From assembly GCF_014645375.1 (NCBI RefSeq), contig NZ_BMLT01000008.1, positions 186,001-250,000 on the forward strand: a stretch of DNA of 64,000 nt. Reading direction: 5' to 3'. This DNA is from Marinobacterium nitratireducens. Lineage in GTDB: Bacteria; Pseudomonadota; Gammaproteobacteria; Pseudomonadales; Balneatricaceae. A program made the translations under genes and the position numbers. Below the pieces are notes generated by a model that saw only the letters and a list, made by a program, of their open reading frames with translations, searched no databases and was not told the origin of the DNA. Of the stretch, positions 58,733 to 64,000 are shown in pieces. Each line of letters starts with the position of its first letter. Position 1 is the stretch's first letter.

Positions 58733-59400
58733 GAAAAGTTTCTGTGCCGTGCGCGCTTATTCGCGGCGAGGCGCCGCTCCTACGAGTGCCGGCGGTTGCC
58801 GTAGCCGCGCCCCGCGGCGAACAAGCTCTGTGCCGTGCGCGGTTATTCGCGGCGGGGCGCCGCTCCTACGAGTGCCGGCGGTTGCCGTACAAGCCGCGCC
58901 CCGCGGTGAAAAGTTTCTGTGCCGTGCAGGGTTATTCGCGGCGGGGCGCCGCTCCTACGAGTGCCGGCGGTTGCCGTAGGAAGCCGCGCCCCGCGGCGAA
59001 CAGGCTTTGTGCCGCGCGGTTATTCGCGGCGGGGCGCCGCTCCTACGAGTGCCGGCGGTTGCCGTAGCCGCGCCCCGCGGCGAACAGGCTTTGTGCCGCG
59101 CGGTTATTCGCGGCGGGGCGCCGCTCCTACGAGTGCCGGCGGTTGCCGTAGCCGCGCCCCGCGGCGAACAGGCTCTGTGCCGTGCGCGGTTATTCGCGGA
59201 GAGGCGCTGCCCCTACGAGTGCCGGCGGTTGCCGTAGGAAGCCGCGCCCCGCGGCGAACAGGCTCTGTGCCGTGCGCGGTTATTCGCGTCGGGGCGCCGC
59301 TCTACGAGTGCCGCCGGTTGCCGTAGGAAGCCGCGCCCCGCGGCGAACAGGCTATGTGCCGTGCGGGGTTATTCGCGGCGGAGCGCCGCTACAGGGTGCC
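58733..59400. repeat. Second REP tandem array (about 7.5 units of 84-90 bp)
   Basis: Repeated unit: GAACAGGCTCTGTGCCGTGC, GGTTATTCGCGGCGGGGCGC, CGCTCCTACGAGTGCCGGCG, GTTGCCGTAGCCGCGCCCCG, CGGC. Units 4 and 5 are identical; others differ by small changes or a GGAA/CAA insertion after GCCGTA. The GCGGCG...GGAGCGGCG arms are REP-like. Open frames across it (repeating GGAPLLRVPAVAV and similar) are not genes. Confidence 0.9.
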
Positions 59401-59607
59401 GGTTATCGCAGGCGGCGGGCACCGGTGCGGCAGTCGTCGATATTCCCGGATCGTCATGTTGGCCCACCTCCCTTTCGACCTTAGCAAGGCCCCGTCGCCG
59501 GGGCCAATGGGGGCGCAGCGGCACATGCCGCAATAAGGTCAGGCCGAGCCAGCCGGACCGAATTCGCGGTACACTGGTGGTACAGCCGCAACAAAGCCCC
59601 GGAGCCA

Positions 59608-61065
59608 ATGACTTTCCGCAATTCCAGCACTCTGTTACCTCACCCGAACCCGTTGACCGGCCTTCTCGTCAACCTGCGCTCGGGCCTGTGTGTCGCCACC
59701 GGTCTGCAGGTATCCCGGTCCGCCTTTCGTGTCTCCGCGGGGCAGGTGATCGCGCTGATCCTGCTCCTGGGGCTGAGCGAGACCGGTGTCGGCTGGCTGA
59801 GTACCGAAGCGCCGCGGCAGTTCGACAGCTATGGCCTCAACTATCTCGGCGCAACAATGCTGTTCAGTCTGCTGGTACTGCTGCTGGTCGGCCGGCTGGC
59901 CGGCGGCGGTCCGGGCGGAGTCGGGCGCCTGATCACGGGTTACCTGTCGGCATCGGTGACGATTACGCTGGTATCGGCTCTGTTATGGCAGGCTGAAAGC
60001 TGGTATGGGCTGCCGCCAGTATGGGCCTGGGGACTCTTCTGGCTGCTGCTGTGCTGGCACTGGCTGGTGGTGGTGCAACTGCTGAAACAGCAGCTGTCGG
60101 CTCCGGCGCTGCGTTCACTGTTCCTGGGGGCCGGATATGCTCTGTCGCTGTTCGCCAGCCTGTGGATATTTCCGCGCAGCGAGCTCTGGTACTCGGAGGT
60201 CACTGCGCCCGGGAAGCCTGCGGCGTCACTGGATGTCGAGACCATTTACTACGCCCAGCCGGCGCTGTTGAGCAGGGCGGCCGAGGGGCTGGCGCCGCAG
60301 CGCCCCGGTGTCGCGGATCTTTACCTGCTGGCGCTGGGCGGTTACGGCCATGAGAATGTGTTCCTCAACGAGGTCGAGTACGTCCGCGACCTGTTCGATC
60401 GTGCCTATGGCACCGAGGGGCGGTCGCTGATCCTTGCCAACAATCCCGCCACCGTCGAACGCTATCCGCTGGCCAGCGTGCCGAACCTGGAAACTGCGCT
60501 GGGTGCTGTGGCCGCGCGCATGGATACCGCCGAAGATGTGCTGTTCCTGTTCCTGACGTCCCATGGCAGCCGGGATCACCGTTTCTCGCTGGAAATGGGG
60601 CCGCTCAAGCTACATGACCTGAGACCGCAGCAACTGCGTGCCGCCCTGGACGGCGCCGGCATCCGTTGGCGCGTCGTGCTGGTATCGAGCTGTTACTCCG
60701 GCGGCTTTATCGAAGAACTGCGTGATCCGGGCACCCTGGTGATAACCGCGGCCGCGGCGGACAGGACCTCCTTCGGCTGTGGCGTCGACAGCGATTTCAC
60801 CTACTTCGGCACCGCCTATTTCAAGAGCGCGTTGCCCGAGGAGCCCCGCTTCATCCAGGCCTTCGAGCTGGCAAACGCCTGGGTCGGTGCCCGCGAAGCA
60901 AGTGAAAACCTGGAGGCCTCGCAGCCGCAGATCTTCGTCGGCGACGCCATCGCGGACAAGCTCTCGTCGCTCTACGCCGAACCCTCGATGCAGGGGGCAA
61001 TCGGGCGCCGCATGCCGGACGTGGCCGTCTGTGCCGAAGCCGCCCCGGCCGGTAGCTGTGAATGA
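59608..61065 (+). CDS. Membrane-anchored C13-family (caspase-fold) peptidase
   Basis: 485 aa. N-terminal half hydrophobic with about five membrane helices (about 40-190). The C-terminal domain (about 225-470) has the clan CD pattern: DVLFLFLTSHGSRDHRF with the catalytic His (about 328), WRVVLVSSCYSGGFIEEL with the catalytic Cys (about 368), and a preceding NEVEYVRDLFDRAYG. This is the legumain/C13 family of bacterial inner-membrane proteins of unknown role. ATG 59608 follows GGAG. Confidence 0.88.
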   Translation: MTFRNSSTLLPHPNPLTGLLVNLRSGLCVATGLQVSRSAFRVSAGQVIALILLLGLSETGVGWLSTEAPRQFDSYGLNYLGATMLFSLLVLLLVGRLAGGGPGGVGRLITGYLSASVTITLVSALLWQAESWYGLPPVWAWGLFWLLLCWHWLVVVQLLKQQLSAPALRSLFLGAGYALSLFASLWIFPRSELWYSEVTAPGKPAASLDVETIYYAQPALLSRAAEGLAPQRPGVADLYLLALGGYGHENVFLNEVEYVRDLFDRAYGTEGRSLILANNPATVERYPLASVPNLETALGAVAARMDTAEDVLFLFLTSHGSRDHRFSLEMGPLKLHDLRPQQLRAALDGAGIRWRVVLVSSCYSGGFIEELRDPGTLVITAAAADRTSFGCGVDSDFTYFGTAYFKSALPEEPRFIQAFELANAWVGAREASENLEASQPQIFVGDAIADKLSSLYAEPSMQGAIGRRMPDVAVCAEAAPAGSCE

Positions 61066-61151
61066 GGGGCTGTGGATAAAGGTGATATGAGCGAGCCGGC
61101 AGGAAAACCCGCTGTGGCGCAGTAGCGATAGGCACGAGCCCGGCGAAATCG

Positions 61152-62357
61152 CTAGTTTCTCCGCTTCACCCTCACGCCATCCTCAATCGTGTCGTCCGGA
61201 TGCGTAATGACGGTTTCACCTTCTGCCAGGCCGTCCAGTATCTGGGCCCGTAGCCCATTGCTCTGGCCGACCTCTACTGCGCGCCGTCGGGCCCTGTTGT
61301 CCTGCATGACAAAGAGGCTCCACTGGCCGTTGGACCGAAACAGTGCGCTGGCCGGGATTTGCAGTACATCCTGATCTTCCCAGAGTATAAAGCGCGATTC
61401 GACGCGGTAGCCGTCGCCCAGGGTCTGCCAGTCTTCGGGGGGCGACGTGATGTCCGATATGATCAGCACACGTTGTTCCTCCACGCCAAGCGCGGAGATC
61501 TTGGTGAAGCCGACCGGTTCCACCCGCCGTACCTGACCTGTCAGGGCGTTCTCACCGCCCCAGCGCTCGTACAGTACCGGCATGCCGGGCTGGATTTTGA
61601 CGGCGCTGGCCGACAGGACATCGGTTTCGATTTCCAGCGATCGGGTGTCGCCGATTTCCAGCAGCGGATCGCCCCGCGATACCACGCCTTCGCATTCGTG
61701 CTGGAGTTTCAGAATGCTGCCGTTGACGGGGGCGAGTACCTGAACGCTGTCCTCCGCATTCGACGATGGATTGCCAGTGTAACGCAGCGCCGTGCGCGCG
61801 GCTTCGAGCTCATGCCCGGCGACATCCACCGCAAATTCGGCGGAGCGCAGTGCTGCCGCTGTGCTGCGCTTCAGAGCGGCTGCCTGGTCAAGCCTGCCCA
61901 CGGAGATATGGCCCCGTTCGGCAAGCGGTTGCAGTCGTTGCAGTTCTATGTCGGCAAGTTCGGCGTCGGCGCGCGCGGAGTCGACATTCTGGTCGGCGGC
62001 GCGCAGGGCGGCCTCGGCGGCGTCCACTCTGGCCTCGGCCACGGCGCGACTGCGCGGATCGAGCGCCTGTGACTGCAGCGGGTTGATGGTTAGCAGTATC
62101 TGGTCCTTGTCGACGCTGTCGCCCACATTCAGGTCGACGCGGCAGGTGGTGCCGGCGACCGGCGCGGTGATGAGGTAGCGGTCGATGACGCGGGTCTTGC
62201 CTTCTTCCTCGATGGCGACCTGCAGGGGCGCGCGTATTGCAGTGGCGGTTTCGATCAGCCGAGGCTGCGGTCTGAAGCCGTAAACGAGTGCCGCCACGAT
62301 AAGCAGCAGAACAGCGAACCAGGTGATGCGTCTTTGCCATTGCGCGTTCATCGTCAT
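61152..62357 (-). CDS. HlyD/RND-type periplasmic adaptor of an ABC efflux system
   Basis: 401 aa. N-terminal membrane anchor (about 10-27), biotinyl-lipoyl-like halves around a helical hairpin (AEARVDAAEAALRAADQNVD, about 107-126), beta-barrel and membrane-proximal domains (LFVMQDNRARRRAVEVGQSN). The ATG overlaps the stop of the permease gene (ATGA), so the two act together. Confidence 0.92.
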   Translation of the reverse strand: MTMNAQWQRRITWFAVLLLIVAALVYGFRPQPRLIETATAIRAPLQVAIEEEGKTRVIDRYLITAPVAGTTCRVDLNVGDSVDKDQILLTINPLQSQALDPRSRAVAEARVDAAEAALRAADQNVDSARADAELADIELQRLQPLAERGHISVGRLDQAAALKRSTAAALRSAEFAVDVAGHELEAARTALRYTGNPSSNAEDSVQVLAPVNGSILKLQHECEGVVSRGDPLLEIGDTRSLEIETDVLSASAVKIQPGMPVLYERWGGENALTGQVRRVEPVGFTKISALGVEEQRVLIISDITSPPEDWQTLGDGYRVESRFILWEDQDVLQIPASALFRSNGQWSLFVMQDNRARRRAVEVGQSNGLRAQILDGLAEGETVITHPDDTIEDGVRVKRRN

Positions 62358-64000
62358 TCCTTCGTTTTCAGCACTTCTATCAGATCGAGCTTATCCAGTC
62401 TTCGCCGCACCAGCAGGCTCGACACCAGGGTGGCGACCAGCACCACCAGTGCGGCAAAGGCGTAGGTGGACGGTTCGAGTATCAGGGGGACGCGATACAG
62501 GTCGCTTTCGGCGGACAGCGCGATGTAGCCGCACAGGGCCCGCCCGAATCCGAAGCCGAGGGGAAGGGCGGCCAGGGTCAGCAATGCCAGTTCGCCAAGG
62601 AGGATGTAGGAAATTTCGCCGCGTGTGTAGCCCAGCACGCGCAGGCTGGCCAGCTCGCGACTGCGTTCGGTGAGCATGATACGCGCGCTGTTATAGACGA
62701 CCCCAACCGCGATCACGACGGAGAATATCGTTGCGACAGTCGTCCAGAACAACAGGGTTTCGTCCATGGTCTTGTGAAAGTTCCTGATTTCCTGGGTGCG
62801 GATCACGGAGCCTCCGACCTCAGGCCTGTCCTTGAGATGCTGGTAAATCTCGCTGGCGTACCGTTCATCGATATAGAGAAGGGCGCCGGAAATGGCGCGG
62901 CCTTCCTGCATCAGGTGGTTGAGGGCGTCCAGGGCCATGTAGGCGCCCACGCCGAGATCCTGACGGATCAGGCCCACCACGGGCACCTGCACTTTGGGCA
63001 TGCGTCCTTCCAGGGCTTCGACGGTGAGCAGGTCGCCGGTTTCCACACCCAGGATGTCTTGCGCCAGGTAATCATTCAGGACGATGCCTCCGGGAGGCAG
63101 TTCGACGAGTCTGAGTTCGCTGTCGACCAGGCGCTTGATGGTCGAACGGGGTTCGAACGCCACGATCTGGGTGCGATAGCTGCGGTGTTCGAAGCTCAGT
63201 CGCGCGGGCACCATGCGAAAAGGTTCGCCGTATTCGACTCCGGGCAGGTTGCGAAGCTCGTTGAGGGCGTGACGTGACGTCGCCTCGTTGAATCCGACAG
63301 CAAGATCATCGCGCTGCGACAGCACGTAGTGCACGTACATCATGTAATTGATGGTATCGCCCTGAAAGCGGCCGGTCATCAGGATGGCGACGGCCAGTGC
63401 GATTCCCAGCACCGACAGCAGTGACTTGACCGGCTTGTGGCCCAGATTGCGCAGAATCATGCGGCTCGGCACCGACAGCATCCGTTTCAACCCCATCTTT
63501 TCGATCAGCGAGGTGCGATAGACGGCGGGTGCTTCCGGACGCATGGCTTCGGCCGGCTTCAGACGTACCGCCGAACGTACCGCGGCCAGCGTGCCCGCCA
63601 GGCCGGCGACGACGGTGATCCCTGAGGCCTGGAGGATACGCAGCGGGTCGAGTGTGAAATGCAAAAACGGCAGGCGGAAATATTCCACGTAGATTTCGCT
63701 CAGCATGTGGCCGAGCCAGGTGCCGGCGGCCACACCGGCGGCGATGCCGGCCAGCACGATAACCATGATCATCTGCAGGTAGTGCAGCGCAACGCTGAGG
63801 TTGGAATAGCCAAAGGCTTTCAGAGCCGCGATCTGTTCCCGCTGGGTGCCGACCAGCCGGGTGACGACAACGTTGAGCAGAAATGCCGCCACGCCCAGAA
63901 AGATTATCGGGAAAACGCCCGACAGGTTTTCCAGCTGTGCGAGTTCCTGCGCCAGAAAACGGTGTGAAGTCTGGTATTCGCGGGCGACGGCGCCGATGCC
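62354..64000 (-). CDS. FtsX/MacB-type ABC transporter permease (5' end outside window)
   Basis: Open through the window edge at 64000; at least 548 residues are present. Two FtsX-like halves: FLLNVVVTRLVGTQREQIAA... with three helices, then a large periplasmic domain (PFRMVPARLSFEHRSYRTQI), and a C-terminal set of helices with ELASLRVLGYTRGEISYILL, the typical FtsX motif. The cognate ATPase is probably upstream, beyond the window. Exports an unknown substrate with the HlyD-type adaptor. Confidence 0.9.
   Translation of the reverse strand, partial: GIGAVAREYQTSHRFLAQELAQLENLSGVFPIIFLGVAAFLLNVVVTRLVGTQREQIAALKAFGYSNLSVALHYLQMIMVIVLAGIAAGVAAGTWLGHMLSEIYVEYFRLPFLHFTLDPLRILQASGITVVAGLAGTLAAVRSAVRLKPAEAMRPEAPAVYRTSLIEKMGLKRMLSVPSRMILRNLGHKPVKSLLSVLGIALAVAILMTGRFQGDTINYMMYVHYVLSQRDDLAVGFNEATSRHALNELRNLPGVEYGEPFRMVPARLSFEHRSYRTQIVAFEPRSTIKRLVDSELRLVELPPGGIVLNDYLAQDILGVETGDLLTVEALEGRMPKVQVPVVGLIRQDLGVGAYMALDALNHLMQEGRAISGALLYIDERYASEIYQHLKDRPEVGGSVIRTQEIRNFHKTMDETLLFWTTVATIFSVVIAVGVVYNSARIMLTERSRELASLRVLGYTRGEISYILLGELALLTLAALPLGFGFGRALCGYIALSAESDLYRVPLILEPSTYAFAALVVLVATLVSSLLVRRRLDKLDLIEVLKTKE

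Noticed and set aside
58744-59326. Overlapping plus-strand frames with repeating RRGAAPTSAGGCR or GGAPLLRVPAVAV
   Set aside because: Translations of the REP tandem array; no start or codon pattern of a gene.

Overview
The window comes from a GC-rich gammaproteobacterium. The evidence is the complete ccmABCDEFGHI operon, zipA-ligA, the rpsU-yqeY-dnaG-rpoD macromolecular-synthesis operon, tsaD back to back with rpsU, and many pseudomonad-style REP elements (GTAGGAGC / GCGGGCGA cores). The gene content suits Pseudomonadales/Oceanospirillales, but the sequence alone does not fix a genus.

Layout. 1-7.5 kb: cytochrome c maturation operon, nine genes with mostly 4-bp overlaps, interrupted once by a 313-bp repeat patch between ccmC and ccmD. 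7.5-8.1 kb: tandem array of REP-like units. 8.2-17.2 kb: zipA, ligA, a lipoprotein, yheU, a DUF4126 membrane protein, then on the minus strand a CBS-pair protein and mnmC. 17.4-41.3 kb: one long plus-strand glycan locus. It starts with a UDP-HexNAc dehydrogenase and an RfaH homologue. Just downstream of rfaH is an exact ops element (GGCGGTAGCGTG). Then come an orphan MNT nucleotidyltransferase, a four-helix-bundle protein, a metallo-beta-lactamase/beta-CASP RNase, a PglK-like ABC flippase, the pseudaminic acid pathway (pseB, C, F, G, H, I) with an extra formyltransferase and a PIG-L deacetylase, glycosyltransferases, and a bacillosamine-type module (PglC, PglD, PglE, PglF-like). The last gene carries an apparent one-base frameshift. 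The core (about 23.9-36.9 kb) is clearly more AT-rich than its flanks and holds an IS remnant, so it looks acquired. 41.3-49 kb: accessory small modules (HEPN-MNT pair, periplasmic ATP-dependent ligase, yefM-yoeB, an MFS protein with a long helical-repeat tail, a Sel1 protein, vapBC, an integrase remnant beside tRNA-Ile(CAT)). 49.6-58.7 kb: rpoD, dnaG, yqeY, rpsU (minus), tsaD, plsY, acetoacetyl-CoA synthetase. 58.7-59.4 kb: a second REP tandem array. 59.6-64 kb: a membrane C13-type peptidase, then an HlyD-type adaptor and an FtsX-type ABC permease cut by the window end.

Functional reading. RfaH acting at ops could carry RNA polymerase through the ~22 kb of co-directional glycan genes. The encoded pathway would build a lipid-linked glycan starting with a bacillosamine-type sugar (PglF/E/D/C), extended by several glycosyltransferases and capped or decorated with an N-formylated or otherwise re-acylated pseudaminic acid, then flipped by the ABC flippase. 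No oligosaccharyltransferase, polymerase or ligase is visible here.

The most unusual property of the window is its intergenic DNA. At least four repeat families are interleaved: REP-like hairpins, a GGTGCGG/GCACCCTAC inverted repeat, a ~39-bp element ending TGGCGG, and 7-bp tandem arrays (GTAACCC, GTCACCC, GTGACGT, GTGACAG variants of one GTMACNN theme). The 7-mer arrays run into the 3' ends of three genes and supply their stop codons. One pair of ~150-bp composite repeats brackets the yefM-yoeB toxin-antitoxin module, and one REP has been absorbed in frame into the metallo-beta-lactamase gene.
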